Notes: generated by a model from the sequence alone, not told the origin. 64,000 bases of DNA from Roseospira navarrensis (GCF_009601025.1 NZ_WIVE01000013.1:1-64000), one strand, 5' to 3'. Shown: positions 48,758 to 58,076, counted from the stretch's first letter. Program-made: numbers and translations.

Positions 48758-49950
48758 CGCGGCGCCTCCGGGTTGGGGACGGACAGGGTGGGGCGCTCAG
48801 GCGCCAGCGCCGCCGCGGTCACGCCCTTTGCGGCGACATCGTCCGGCAGGGCCTCGCCCAGCGCCAGCGCGGCGGCCGCCCGGGCCAGCCCGACGGCGGT
48901 CTGGATGCCGTAGCCGCCCTGGCCCGCGAGCCAGAAGAAGCCGGACGCGCCGCCCGCGTCGGGCTCGGGCGCGAACCCGGCCACCGGCACGCCGTCCGGC
49001 ACGAAGCTGCGCAGCCCGGCCCAGGTGGCGCGCGGGCGCTCCACCGTGTGGGTGGTGATGCGCTGGAAGCGGTCCACGGCGACGGCCACGTCCTCCAGCT
49101 CCGGTTGCACGTCCTGCGGCGGCACCGGGGTGGCGTCGGCGGGCGAGAGCAGCAACCGCCCGGCATCGGGCTTGAAGTACACCGTGTCGTCCAGATCGCC
49201 GGTCATGGGCCAGCCGGCCACGGAGGCCCCGGCGGGCGCATCCACCAGCAGGGCGGTGCGGCGTTTGGGCGTCAGGCCCAGGGGACGCACACCGGCCAGC
49301 CCGGCGACCTCATCGGCCCAGGCCCCGGCGGCGTTGACGACCACGGGCGCCTCGCAGACCGCGCCGCCCCGCGTGGCGACCCGCCACACGCCGCCCGCAT
49401 GGGACAAGGCGGCGGCCTCGGCCCCGGCCAGGACGCGGCCGCCCATGCGGCGCAGCCCCTTGAGAAACCCCGTGTGGAGCGCATCCACGTCCATGTCCCG
49501 CGCCCCGGGCTCCAGAGCCCCCGACGTGAACACGCCGGGGCGCAGGATGGGCACGGCCTCCAGCAGAGCGGCCGCGTCCAGGTGCTCCATGGTGCCCGGG
49601 CCGCCGCCGGCGCAGGCCTCGTCCACCAGGGCGTCGATCGCCTCGTCCTGCCCGGGCAGACCCATGGCCAGCAGGCCCCGGGGGGTGAGCAGGGGGACCT
49701 CGGTGAAGCCGTCCGGCGGCGCGTCCAGGAACGCCCGGCTGGCCGCGGACAGGCGGCGCACCAGGGGCGGGCCGTAGGTCTCGCTGAACAGGGCGGCGGA
49801 CCGGCCCGTGCTGTGGTAGCCGGGCTGGTCCTCGCGCTCCAGCAGCAGCACCGAGACCCCGCGCCCGGCCAGCGCGTAGCCCACGGAGGCGCCGGCCATG
49901 CCCGCGCCCAGAATGAGGATGTCGGCCGTCTCAGTGGCGGTCTCAGTCAT
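48754..49950 (-). CDS. FAD-dependent amine/amino acid oxidoreductase (DAO family)
   Basis: This 398-residue flavoprotein has the N-terminal dinucleotide fold ILILGAGMAGASVGYALAGR and the family motif RSAALFSETYGP. A C-terminal FFWLAGQGGYGIQTAVGLAR segment closes the FAD site, as in glycine or D-amino acid oxidases and related secondary-amine dehydrogenases. It should oxidise an amine to an imine that hydrolyses. It overlaps the deacetylase gene by eight bases and the M20 gene by four. Within the unit it could cut a secondary amine bond or oxidise an amino acid product. The substrate is unknown. Confidence 0.87.
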   Translation of the reverse strand: MTETATETADILILGAGMAGASVGYALAGRGVSVLLLEREDQPGYHSTGRSAALFSETYGPPLVRRLSAASRAFLDAPPDGFTEVPLLTPRGLLAMGLPGQDEAIDALVDEACAGGGPGTMEHLDAAALLEAVPILRPGVFTSGALEPGARDMDVDALHTGFLKGLRRMGGRVLAGAEAAALSHAGGVWRVATRGGAVCEAPVVVNAAGAWADEVAGLAGVRPLGLTPKRRTALLVDAPAGASVAGWPMTGDLDDTVYFKPDAGRLLLSPADATPVPPQDVQPELEDVAVAVDRFQRITTHTVERPRATWAGLRSFVPDGVPVAGFAPEPDAGGASGFFWLAGQGGYGIQTAVGLARAAAALALGEALPDDVAAKGVTAAALAPERPTLSVPNPEAPR

Positions 49951-50974
49951 GGCGGCGGCCCTCCTGGAAGCCGCTCAGCGCGGCGTGCAGGCACGGGCCG
50001 AGGGAGTCGGACAGGTAGCCGCCCTCCTGCACCAGCACCGTGGGCAGGCCCAGGGCGCCGATGCGGTGCCCGGCGGCGCGGAAACCCTCCGGGCTGACCT
50101 TCAGGCCGCCGAAGGGATCGTCCGCGCTGGCGTCCAGACCCAGGGCCAGCACCAGCGCGCCGGGGGCGAAGGCGTTGATGCGGGCCAGCGCGGCATCCAG
50201 CGCGGCCAGCCACGGCCCGTCCGGCGTGCCCAGGGGCAGCGGCAGGTTCAGGTTGGCGCCGAGGCCGGCGCCCGTGCCGCGTTCGGCCGCATGGCCCCAG
50301 AAGAAGGGGTAGAAGTCCAGCGGGTCGGCGTGCAGCGACACCGTCAGGACGTCCCCCCGGCCATAGAAGATCGCCTGCGTGCCGTTGCCGTGGTGCAGGT
50401 CGATGTCCAGCACCGCGACCCGGTCATGGCGGGCGCGCAGGTGCTGGGCGGCGATGGCGGCGGTGTTCAGGTAGCAGAAGCCGCCCGTCAGGTCCGCCGC
50501 CGCATGGTGCCCGGGCGGGCGGCACAGGGCATAGGCGTGACGGGCGCCGCCCCGCACCACATCCGCCGCCGCCACGGCGCATTGGGCGCTGCGGTAGACG
50601 GCGGCCCAGGTCTGCGCCGTCACCGGGCAGGCGGTATCGCCCAGATGAAAGCCCGCCTGCCCTACGGGTGAGCGCGGATAGGGGCCGTCACGGCGGTCCG
50701 GGTGGACGTTGGGCAGCACATCGCGGCTGCCGCCCAGGCTCTGCCAGCGGCCGTGGATGGTCTGCAGGAACTGCAGGTACTCGGCCGTATGGACGGCGGC
50801 CAGCGGGGTGAGGCCGAAATCACGCGGCGCGGACACCGGCAGGCCCAGACCGGCGGCGACCTCGACGAACACGTCGGCGCGGGCCGGCACCTCCGGGCAG
50901 GGCCGCCACGCCCCGGAGACCAGGAACGTGTCCGGCGCGTGGGACTTCTGAACGGGATCGAAAAAGGCATGCAT
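49943..50974 (-). CDS. Acetylpolyamine amidohydrolase / HDAC-family deacetylase
   Basis: This 343-residue zinc deacetylase of the arginase-deacetylase fold has CRPPGHHAAADLTGGFCYLN (catalytic His156/His157). VLDIDLHHGNGTQ holds zinc ligands Asp192 and His194, and LALGLDASADDP holds the third aspartate. The transition-state tyrosine is in QEGGYLSD. The short N-terminal FFDPVQKSHAP opening is typical of bacterial acetylpolyamine amidohydrolases. It would remove acetyl from an N-acylated polyamine imported by the adjacent transporter. The ATG at 50974 is preferred, with a GTG at 50980 as alternative. It overlaps the FAD gene and lies 88 bases after the BKACE gene. Confidence 0.9.
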   Translation of the reverse strand: MHAFFDPVQKSHAPDTFLVSGAWRPCPEVPARADVFVEVAAGLGLPVSAPRDFGLTPLAAVHTAEYLQFLQTIHGRWQSLGGSRDVLPNVHPDRRDGPYPRSPVGQAGFHLGDTACPVTAQTWAAVYRSAQCAVAAADVVRGGARHAYALCRPPGHHAAADLTGGFCYLNTAAIAAQHLRARHDRVAVLDIDLHHGNGTQAIFYGRGDVLTVSLHADPLDFYPFFWGHAAERGTGAGLGANLNLPLPLGTPDGPWLAALDAALARINAFAPGALVLALGLDASADDPFGGLKVSPEGFRAAGHRIGALGLPTVLVQEGGYLSDSLGPCLHAALSGFQEGRRHD

Positions 50975-51062
50975 GACCACGATACTCCACCCGGACCCTG
51001 ACCGTTTGCGCCCCGCCCGGGGCGCGCGGGCAGCCTACGGGGTCCGGGGCCGGGGAAAAAGG

Positions 51063-51992
51063 CTAGAACGCCACCCGGTCGCCGCCCTTCAGGCCGAGCC
51101 GGGCGCGGGCCTCGGCGGGCGTGGCGACGGGGCGGCCCAGGCCCTCCAGCACCTGCCGGATGCGGCGGACCTGCTGGGCGTTGCTCTCGGCCAGAACACC
51201 CTTCTCCAGGAAAAGGTTGTCCTCCAGGCCGACGCGGACGTTGCCGCCCATGGCCGCCGCCATGGTCGCGAGCGGCACTTGATGGCGGCCCACGCCCAGG
51301 ACCGAGAACTGATAGTCGTCCCCGAACAGCTTGTCCGCCGTGCGCTTCATGGTCATCAGAGTGTCCGGATCGGCCCCGATGCCCCCCAGGATCCCCAGGC
51401 AGAACTGCAGGAACAGCGGCGGTTTGGCAATGCCCCGGTCCACGAAGTGCGCCAGCGTGTACAGGTGGCCCAGGTCGTAGCACTCGTACTCGAACCGGGT
51501 GCCGTGGCCGGTCCCCAGGGCGTGGTGCAGCACCTCGATATCCTGGAACGTGTTCTTGAACACGAAGTCCCGGCTGGCCTCCAGGAACGCCGGCTCCCAC
51601 GGGTGTTTCCAGTCGGACCAGCGGTCGAGCGCCGGAAACAGCCCGAAGTTCATGGTGCCCATGTTGCACGAGGCCATCTCGGGCGCGGCATGGTCGGCGG
51701 CCTGCATGCGCTGTTCCACCGTCATGGGCATGCCGCCGCCGGTGGAGATGTTCACCACCGCATCGGTGGCCTGCTTGATGCGCGGCAGGAAGCGCATGAA
51801 CACGTCCGGGTCGGGCGAGGGTTGGCCGGTCTCCGGATCGCGGGCGTGCAGGTGCAGGATGGCCGCGCCGGCCTCGGCGGCTTCGATGGCCGCCTCCGCG
51901 ATCTCGTCTGGCGTGATGGGCAGGTGCGGGCTCATGGTCGGCGTATGAACCGAGCCCGTGACAGCGCAGGTGATGATGACGGGAGTCGTCAT
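51063..51992 (-). CDS. BKACE-family (DUF849) beta-keto acid cleavage enzyme
   Basis: This 309-residue TIM-barrel zinc enzyme has the metal histidines in AAILHLHARDPETG (His47, His49), the loop VVNISTGGG and the family-wide GLEDNLFLEKG near the end. BKACE enzymes react a beta-keto acid with acetyl-CoA to give acetoacetate and a new CoA thioester. The reference reaction uses 3-keto-5-aminohexanoate in lysine fermentation. The ATG at 51992 overlaps the aminotransferase stop by four bases, so a keto acid made by that pathway is its likely substrate. The longer frame to 52130 was rejected because it lies wholly inside the aminotransferase gene. Confidence 0.93.
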   Translation of the reverse strand: MTTPVIITCAVTGSVHTPTMSPHLPITPDEIAEAAIEAAEAGAAILHLHARDPETGQPSPDPDVFMRFLPRIKQATDAVVNISTGGGMPMTVEQRMQAADHAAPEMASCNMGTMNFGLFPALDRWSDWKHPWEPAFLEASRDFVFKNTFQDIEVLHHALGTGHGTRFEYECYDLGHLYTLAHFVDRGIAKPPLFLQFCLGILGGIGADPDTLMTMKRTADKLFGDDYQFSVLGVGRHQVPLATMAAAMGGNVRVGLEDNLFLEKGVLAESNAQQVRRIRQVLEGLGRPVATPAEARARLGLKGGDRVAF

Positions 51993-53401
51993 AGCCCCAA
52001 CTCCCATTCCAGCACCTCCAGGGCGTCGGTCAGGGGATCCATGATCTCGTCGATCTCCGGTTCGGTCAGGATCAGGGGCGGGCAGACCATCACGTGATCG
52101 CCCACATAACCGCCCCGGGTGCGCCGCCAATACACGATCAGGCCCCGGTCGTAGGCCAGGTCCACCAGCCGCGCCGCCGCCATCCGGTCGGGCGGCAGCG
52201 GGTCCATGGTCTCGCGGTCGGCGACCAGTTCCAGCGCCAGCAGCAGGCCCTTGCCGCGCACGTCGCCGATGAAGCCGAAGCGGTCCATCAGCGCCGTCAG
52301 CCGCGCCTTCAGCAGGTCCCCGATGCGGGCCGCGTTGCCGGAGAGATCACGGCGCACGGTCTCGCGCAGCACCGCGAGCCCGGCCGCACAGGCCAGCGGG
52401 TTGCCGGCGTAGGTGTAGCCGTGGATGAAGCCGCCGTGGTCCATGACGGCCTCGACCACCTTATCCGACGCCACCATGGCGCCCAGCGGCGCATAGCCGG
52501 CCGCGAACCCCTTGGACAGCGCGATCAGGTCCGGCACGAGGCCCCAGTGCTCGCCGGCCAGGAAGGCCCCGGTGCGCCCGGCGCCGGTCATGACCTCGTC
52601 GTGGATCAACAGCACGCCGTAGTGATCGCAGATCTCGCGGATGCGCGGATAGTAGCTGTCGGGCGCCACCAGCGCGCCGGTGGAGGCCCCGCCGACCGGC
52701 TCCATGATGAACGCAAGCACCGTCTCCGGCCCCTGGCGCAGGATCTCCGCCTCCAGCATGTCGGCGTAGCGCCGGCCGCGCTCTTCCATCGTCAGGCCGT
52801 CGCGATCCAGATAGCAGGTCGGCGCCGGGATCTTCGGCATCTCGTGCATCATGGGGGCGAAGGGCGCGGTCATGGTGGTGTAGCCGGTGACCGCCAGCGC
52901 CCCCAGGGTGGCCCCGTGGTAACTGGGATAGCGCGAGATCACCTTGAAACGGTTGCCCTCGCCGATGGCCAGGGCGTATTGCCGCGCCAGCTTCAGGCAG
53001 CTTTCCACGGCCTCGGACCCGCCGGAGACGAAGAACACCCGGTCCAGCCCGGGCGGGCTCAGCCCGGCCACCAGCCGGGCGAGCTGCTCGGCCGGCGCAT
53101 TCTCGAAATGCAGCCGATAGCCGAAGGTGGACTTCTCCATCTGCTGGCGCATGGCCTCCAGCACCACGGGGTCGGAATGGCCGATGTTGCTGACCATGGC
53201 GCCGGACGAGCCGTCCAGGTAGCGCTTGCCGGTGACGTCCCACATGTGGACGCCCTGGGCGCGGTCCAGCAGGGGCCGGCGTTGGCGGGACTGGTAGAAC
53301 AGGTGCGAGCGCGCCGGGCCGGCGTCCATGTCGGGGACGGCGGGGGCGTAGTCCTCCGGCGCTTCGGGCACCGGGGACGGCGTAGTGGGCACGTGGTCCA
53401 T
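51989..53401 (-). CDS. Class III PLP aminotransferase
   Basis: This 470-residue aminotransferase of the ornithine/beta-alanine/diamine type has FFVSGGSEAVESCLKLARQY. HDEVMTGAGRTG (the aspartate facing PLP) and SKGFAAGYAPLGAM follow, the latter with the Schiff-base lysine near residue 296. Such enzymes transfer terminal amino groups of diamines or omega-amino acids. The ATG at 53401 has AAGGGGGG upstream. In the unit it would convert a deacetylated amine to an aldehyde or keto acid. It is coupled to the BKACE gene and separated from the transporter ATPase by 286 bases with an R3 hairpin. Confidence 0.92.
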   Translation of the reverse strand: MDHVPTTPSPVPEAPEDYAPAVPDMDAGPARSHLFYQSRQRRPLLDRAQGVHMWDVTGKRYLDGSSGAMVSNIGHSDPVVLEAMRQQMEKSTFGYRLHFENAPAEQLARLVAGLSPPGLDRVFFVSGGSEAVESCLKLARQYALAIGEGNRFKVISRYPSYHGATLGALAVTGYTTMTAPFAPMMHEMPKIPAPTCYLDRDGLTMEERGRRYADMLEAEILRQGPETVLAFIMEPVGGASTGALVAPDSYYPRIREICDHYGVLLIHDEVMTGAGRTGAFLAGEHWGLVPDLIALSKGFAAGYAPLGAMVASDKVVEAVMDHGGFIHGYTYAGNPLACAAGLAVLRETVRRDLSGNAARIGDLLKARLTALMDRFGFIGDVRGKGLLLALELVADRETMDPLPPDRMAAARLVDLAYDRGLIVYWRRTRGGYVGDHVMVCPPLILTEPEIDEIMDPLTDALEVLEWELGL

Positions 53402-53540
53402 GGGGACCCCCCTTGAGATCGGGACCGTGAGATCGGGACAGGCGGCGGAACGACAGCGGGCCGTCATCCCGGCGGACGAAAAGGTTGACCTTTTTGTCGA
53501 CCGGCCGGCCCGACTGGGCCGGCGCCGCGAAGCGGCGGAG

Positions 53541-53570
53541 GCGATGAACCGGACGAGTCCGGTTCATCGC
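53541..53570. repeat. Palindromic repeat R3, perfect copy
   Basis: Thirteen-base arms GCGATGAACCGGA and TCCGGTTCATCGC enclose CGAG with no mismatch. It lies in the gap between the transporter ATPase and the aminotransferase within one transcription unit. Related copies are at 17286-17315 and, partially, at 17925-17945 and 28471-28498. Confidence 0.75.
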
Positions 53571-53687
53571 CGCGCAGTATCAAAGGGCCAACGGCCGGCG
53601 GCGCGCCCGCCACGGCGGCCACTGGGTTTCCTCGCTCACGGCGCGCGGCAGGCGGTGCGGACCGATCCGGGTCATGATGACCGGCCC

Positions 53688-54815
53688 TTACGCATCGGCA
53701 TCGCCGTCGAGCAACACGCAGTCGTCGCCGCGCACGCGGATCCAGACCTCGCTGCCCTCGGGGAAGGGGGCGCGGTCGATGGGGTTGATGGCCTGCAGCT
53801 CCACGCCCGCCCCGGGGTCTCCGTCGGCCCCGGTGGTGGTCAGGAAGTAGCGCGCACTCTGGCCCAGGTAGTCCACGGTCTTGACCCGCGCGGTCATCAG
53901 GCTGGTGCCCGGGGCCGGGTCGTGGCGGTCGGCGAGCAGCAGGCGTTCGGCCCGCATGACCAGCCGCACGCGCTCGCCCTCCGGCCGGCCGGCGCGGTCG
54001 CGGGTGTGGCACAGGATGGTGGCGCCCGCGTCGGTGATGACCTTGACGAAGCCGCCCTCCTCGCCGGCCACCCGGCCGGGCAGGATGTTGGAGTGCCCCA
54101 GGAAGTCGGCGACGAAGGCGCTGGCGGGCTCGTTGTAGACCAGATCGGGCGGCCCCATCTGCTCGACCCAGCCGCTGTTCATGACCACTAGGGTGTCGGA
54201 CATGGCCAGGGCCTCCGACTGGTCGTGGGTGACGAACACGGTGGCGATGCCCAGTTCGCGCTGGATGCGCTTCAGTTCGACGCGCATTTCCTCGCGCAGG
54301 TTGGCGTCCAGCGCGGACAGGGGCTCATCCAGCAACAGCACATCCGGCTGGATGACGATGGCGCGCGCCAGCGCAATGCGCTGCTGCTGCCCGCCGGAAA
54401 GCTGGTTGGGGCGGCGGTCCTCCACATGCGGCAACTGCACGAGCTGGAGGGCGTCCTTCACCCGCCTCTTGACCTCGTCGCGGGGCACATCGCGGTACTT
54501 CAGGCCGAACGCCACGTTGTCGAACACGCTCTTGTGCGGGAACAGGGCGTAGTTCTGGAACACCAGGCCCAGGTTGCGCTTGTGGATCGGCACTTCGGTG
54601 ACCGACTTGCCCTTGATGCGGATGTCGCCCTCGGTCGGGTCCAGCAGCCCGGCGATCATGCGCAGCGTGGTGGTCTTGCCGCAGCCGGACGGCCCGAGCA
54701 GGGTGACGAACGACCCCTCCGGCACGGTCAGGTCGGTCTTGCGCACCGCCACGAACTCGGCGAAGCGCTTCTCCACGTCCCGCAGTTCGACGGCGTTCTG
54801 GTTGGCATCGGTCAT
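53688..54815 (-). CDS. potA: PotA-type polyamine ABC transporter ATPase
   Basis: This 375-residue ABC ATPase has Walker A GPSGCGKTT (41-49), the signature LSGGQQQR and Walker B VLLLDEPLSALD. A C-terminal TOBE domain contains ARVKTVDYLGQSARYFL. This architecture is that of PotA/PotG and related importers for putrescine or spermidine. The ATG at 54815 (MTDANQNAV) is used; a longer frame to 54911 begins inside repeat R1 and is not a real extension. It powers the two permeases encoded upstream. The 155-base gap to the binding-protein gene carries R1 copy C. Confidence 0.95.
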   Translation of the reverse strand: MTDANQNAVELRDVEKRFAEFVAVRKTDLTVPEGSFVTLLGPSGCGKTTTLRMIAGLLDPTEGDIRIKGKSVTEVPIHKRNLGLVFQNYALFPHKSVFDNVAFGLKYRDVPRDEVKRRVKDALQLVQLPHVEDRRPNQLSGGQQQRIALARAIVIQPDVLLLDEPLSALDANLREEMRVELKRIQRELGIATVFVTHDQSEALAMSDTLVVMNSGWVEQMGPPDLVYNEPASAFVADFLGHSNILPGRVAGEEGGFVKVITDAGATILCHTRDRAGRPEGERVRLVMRAERLLLADRHDPAPGTSLMTARVKTVDYLGQSARYFLTTTGADGDPGAGVELQAINPIDRAPFPEGSEVWIRVRGDDCVLLDGDADA

Positions 54816-54855
54816 GGGCGGTGAGTCCGTGGCGTCGTTGGTTTCGCCGTCATTG

Positions 54856-54944
54856 CCGGGCGGGAGTTGCACTCCCGCCCGGACCCGTTTCAGTCCGCAC
54901 CCGGTCGGCAAACGCTTCCGGACGGGGGTTCAACCCCCGTCCGG
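54856..54944 (+). repeat. Two-hairpin repeat R1, copy C, inside the transport operon
   Basis: Hairpin X has perfect 12-bp arms (54856-54867 and 54871-54882) with loop TGC. Hairpin Y has 11-bp arms (54918-54928 and 54934-54944) with loop TTCAA. The 35-base link is diverged but keeps a GGCAAACG core. It lies between the binding-protein and ATPase genes, where it could shape relative mRNA levels. Confidence 0.85.
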
Positions 54945-54970
54945 CCCGCGCAGGCAGACGAGCGGCTGCC

Positions 54971-56125
54971 TCAGTACCCCTTCTGGACGCGACCGAAGGT
55001 CTTGGACCAGTCGGCTTCGTTGCTGTTCCAGTAGTCGGGATCGAAGAAGTTCAGCGACTCCAGCGTGCCCGTCGGATCGAACGCCGGCAGCGAGGTCACC
55101 GACTCCGGCAGGTCCACCTTGTTCGGGTCCAGCGCCGGCGGGTAGTTCTGGCCCTCGGCGACCGCGATGGCGACTTCCGGTTCCAGCATGAAGTTCAGCA
55201 GCTCTTCGCAGGCGGCCATGGGGCTGCCCTTCATGACGAACAGGCATTCCTGCCAGGCGAGGCCGCCGGGCGGGTCCAGATAGCCGATGTCGTGGCCCTG
55301 CTCCTGCAGCGCCTTGACGCGGCCGGACCAGGCTTCGGTGACGTAGATTTCTTCCTCGGCGAGCAGGCTCATCAGTTCGGCGCCGGATCCCCAGTACTTC
55401 AGCAGCAGGTCGCGGTGCTCGCGCAGCTTGTCCCAGACGGCGTCCATGTCCTCGATGCCGTTGGGGTCCTGGTCGGTCTGCAGGGCGGCATACCAAATGC
55501 GGGTTTTCCACTCGCCCCAGCCGCCGATCTTGCCCTTGAACTCGGGCTTCACCAGCAGGTTCGCCCCAAGCTCTTTGGCCTCGTCGTCGCTGACGTGCTT
55601 GCGGTTGTAGGCGATGCCGGTGGTGCCATAGTCGTAGGGCGCGGCCGACAGGTTGCCGCCGGTGATCTTGCGGAACGGCGTCTGCAGCGTGCCGATGACC
55701 AGATCCAGGTTGGGGATGTTGGCCTCGTCCAGGGTCGTGGACAGGTCGAGGTTGTGATAGCGCGCGTAGTCGAACACGCCAGACAGGTGGGCGATGTTGA
55801 ATTCGCCGGGCTGGCTGGCGCGCACCCGGGCCAGGTATTCGTCGGCGCCGCCGAAGGTGCCGTCCACGACCTCAATCCCGGTCTTCTCGGTGTAGGGCTC
55901 GAAGGCGTATTCGCGGAAGGCCTCCGACACGACCCCGCCCCAGCCGTCGAAGCGCACCTGGTCGGGGGTCGCGGCGCGGGCCTTTCGGGACAGGGCCGCC
56001 ATCGGACCGCCGACGAGGCCGACGGACAGGCCGGCCGCCCCCAGCAGGGTCAGGAAGCCGCGACGGTCGATGTCGCCGTTGCGATAGCGCTCCAGCAGGC
56101 GCTGATACCGGGTCGTGTCATCCAT
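54971..56125 (-). CDS. potD: PotD/PotF-type polyamine-binding protein
   Basis: This 384-residue solute-binding protein has a Tat-like leader (RRGFLTLLGAAGLSVGLVGG, residues 21-40). A type II binding domain follows (SBP_bac_8-like) with DYGTTGIAYNRKHVS and NLDLVIGTLQTPFRK. The C-terminus is VQKGY. It presents the substrate to the permeases. The aromatic and acidic site residues of PotD cannot be fully aligned by eye, so the ligand may be a polyamine or another cationic amine. It sits between the second permease and the ATPase. The ATG has GAGGAGA upstream. Confidence 0.9.
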   Translation of the reverse strand: MDDTTRYQRLLERYRNGDIDRRGFLTLLGAAGLSVGLVGGPMAALSRKARAATPDQVRFDGWGGVVSEAFREYAFEPYTEKTGIEVVDGTFGGADEYLARVRASQPGEFNIAHLSGVFDYARYHNLDLSTTLDEANIPNLDLVIGTLQTPFRKITGGNLSAAPYDYGTTGIAYNRKHVSDDEAKELGANLLVKPEFKGKIGGWGEWKTRIWYAALQTDQDPNGIEDMDAVWDKLREHRDLLLKYWGSGAELMSLLAEEEIYVTEAWSGRVKALQEQGHDIGYLDPPGGLAWQECLFVMKGSPMAACEELLNFMLEPEVAIAVAEGQNYPPALDPNKVDLPESVTSLPAFDPTGTLESLNFFDPDYWNSNEADWSKTFGRVQKGY

Positions 56126-56171
56126 GGCTTGGTCTCCTCGGTTGGACTGTGAACGCTCGCCTGAACGGGGG

Positions 56172-56972
56172 TCACCGCGATCCGGACGCCATGCCGGCCG
56201 CCAGCCGGCGGGCCAGGGCCGCGCCCAGCAGCGGCAGGGCGACGGTGAACACCACCATCACCGTGCCGAGCGCGTTGATCTCGGGACTGATGGAGTTGCG
56301 CAGCATGGCGAAGATCTGCGTCGGCACCGTCTCCACCCCGCCCGGTTTCCAGAACAGGGTGCCGGTGATGTCGTCGAACGAGATGGTGAAGGCGAACAGG
56401 CTGCCGGCCATCACGGCGGGCAGCATCAGGGGCAGGGTCACGCGGCGGAAGGTCTCGAAGGCGTTGGCCCCCAGGCTCATGGCCGCTTCCTCGTATTCCC
56501 GGCGGATGCCCACCAGCCGCGCCTGCACCACCAGCACCACGAACGGCAGGGTGAAGATCACATGGCCCATCAGCAGCAGGAAGAAGCTGCGCGGCACATC
56601 CAGGAAGCGCAGGAACAGCAGCAGGGCCACGGCCAGCACCACTTCGGGCACCAGGATGGGCGCGATCAGGGCGGTGGAGATCAGGCGCTTGCCGGGGAAG
56701 TCGTAGCGCACCATGGCCAGGGCGGCGAGCACCCCCATGGTGGTGGAGATGATCGCCGTCAGCAGCCCCAGCACCACCGAGGTCTGGAAGGCGCGCACGA
56801 TGGCGTCGTTCTCGATCAGCGCGATGAACCAGCGCGGCGACAGCCCCTCCATGGGGAAGCTGCCGAACTGGTTGGCGTTGAACGACAGCAGCATGACCAC
56901 CGCGATGGGCGCGAACATGAACAGGTAGACCAGCACGGTGCCGAGGCGGATCGCGGTCCAGGCGAGGCTCAT
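56172..56972 (-). CDS. potC: PotC-type ABC permease
   Basis: This 266-residue inner membrane protein has six helices and the EAA loop EEAAMSLGANAFETFRRVTL, where it contacts the ATPase. The opening FMFAPIAVVMLLSFN is typical of PotC/PotI. It pairs with the permease encoded 25 bases upstream to form the membrane channel. GGAGGAG lies eight bases before the ATG. The spacer to the binding-protein gene is 46 bases. Confidence 0.94.
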   Translation of the reverse strand: MSLAWTAIRLGTVLVYLFMFAPIAVVMLLSFNANQFGSFPMEGLSPRWFIALIENDAIVRAFQTSVVLGLLTAIISTTMGVLAALAMVRYDFPGKRLISTALIAPILVPEVVLAVALLLFLRFLDVPRSFFLLLMGHVIFTLPFVVLVVQARLVGIRREYEEAAMSLGANAFETFRRVTLPLMLPAVMAGSLFAFTISFDDITGTLFWKPGGVETVPTQIFAMLRNSISPEINALGTVMVVFTVALPLLGAALARRLAAGMASGSR

Positions 56973-56997
56973 GGGCGTGTCTCCTCCTCGGTCCCGG

Positions 56998-57879
56998 CTA
57001 GCGGAAGCTCTTGGCGATCTGGTCGATGCCCAGGAAGCGGCTGTAGACCATCACCAGCGTGCCCAGCAGCGCCAGCAGCAGCAGCGACAGCGCCGAGCCC
57101 AGCGGCCAGTTGAGCTGGGTCACGATGGCCTCGTAGACCAGATTGGCGAACATGGCGTTGCGCGGGCCGCCCAGCACCATGGGGGTGATGTAGGTGCCCG
57201 CCCCCAGCACGAAGCACAGCAGCGCCCCGGCGGCCAGCCCGGGCACGGACAGCGGCAGCGTGACCTCGCGGAAGGCCTGCCAGCCGGTGCAGCCCAGCGA
57301 CCGCGCGGCGTCGGCCAGACTGCGGTCGATGCCGTCCAGGCTGACGTAGATGTTCAGGATCATGAACGGCAGCAGGAAGTGGACCAGGCCCAGGATCACC
57401 GTGGCCTCGTTGTAGAGCATCTGGATCGGCTCGGTGATGATCCCCAGCGCCATCAGCGTGCTGTTCACCGCGCCCGACACACCCAGGATGTTGATCCAGG
57501 ACATGGTGCGGATGATGTAGCTGACCCAGAAGGGCAGCATCAGCAACAGCAGCAGCAGGGTCTTGTGACGGGTCGGCGTGTACGCGATGAAATACGCCGG
57601 GATGTAGCCCACGACGGCGCAAATGATCGTGGAAATGGCGGCGATGCGAAGCGTCTGGAACAGGATGTCGTGATAGAAGCTGTCCGTCAGCACCTCTTCC
57701 CAGTTGTCCAGGAAGAAGCCCACCTGCTCCGCCCCGACCGCCGTGCGCAGCCAGAACGAATAGACCACGATGAACAGGGTCGGGATCACCAGCAGCAACA
57801 GCACCGAGACCAGCGCCGGCGACAGCAGCAGCCAGGGGCGACGGTCGAACGTCTGCGCCTCGGATGCGGATGCGGTCAT
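56998..57879 (-). CDS. potB: PotB-type ABC permease
   Basis: This 293-residue inner membrane protein is the first gene of the nine-gene unit. It has six main helices, a periplasmic loop near residues 40-60 and the EAA loop DAARSLGCTGWQAFREVTL. The opening PWLLLSPALVSVLLLLVIPT is usual for PotB/PotH. GGGGGAGG precedes the ATG. It is divergent from the LysR regulator gene with a 197-base spacer that should hold both promoters and the operator. Confidence 0.94.
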   Translation of the reverse strand: MTASASEAQTFDRRPWLLLSPALVSVLLLLVIPTLFIVVYSFWLRTAVGAEQVGFFLDNWEEVLTDSFYHDILFQTLRIAAISTIICAVVGYIPAYFIAYTPTRHKTLLLLLLMLPFWVSYIIRTMSWINILGVSGAVNSTLMALGIITEPIQMLYNEATVILGLVHFLLPFMILNIYVSLDGIDRSLADAARSLGCTGWQAFREVTLPLSVPGLAAGALLCFVLGAGTYITPMVLGGPRNAMFANLVYEAIVTQLNWPLGSALSLLLLALLGTLVMVYSRFLGIDQIAKSFR

Positions 57880-58030
57880 GTGGTCGCCTCCCCCTGCGGC
57901 CCCGCGCGGATCCCGGTTCTGGTCCGGGCCGGTCCTGCCCGCCGGCGGGCCTCGCCGCGCGCGATGGTCGTCGGCCGGACAGCCCTGCTTCCCGCGAATA
58001 TCACGCCTGCGGACTCGACATAGGGCAAAT

Positions 58031-58058
58031 AGATATGCTTGATGCCGGGCATAGATCT
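58031..58058. promoter_or_regulatory. Candidate LysR operator between potB and regulator
   Basis: The sequence AGATATGC (58031-58038) and GCATAGATCT (58049-58058) form an interrupted inverted repeat in the AT-richer part of the divergent spacer, 19 bases before the regulator start. The position fits autoregulation and control of the pot unit by the LysR protein. No promoter elements could be assigned with confidence. Confidence 0.35.
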
Positions 58059-58076
58059 GATGAATGGAGAGGCCCC

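Noticed and set aside
54816-54911. A 32-residue N-terminal extension of the PotA-type ATPase
   Set aside because: The extension is translated from repeat R1 and the following spacer. The ATG at 54815 gives the normal family N-terminus.
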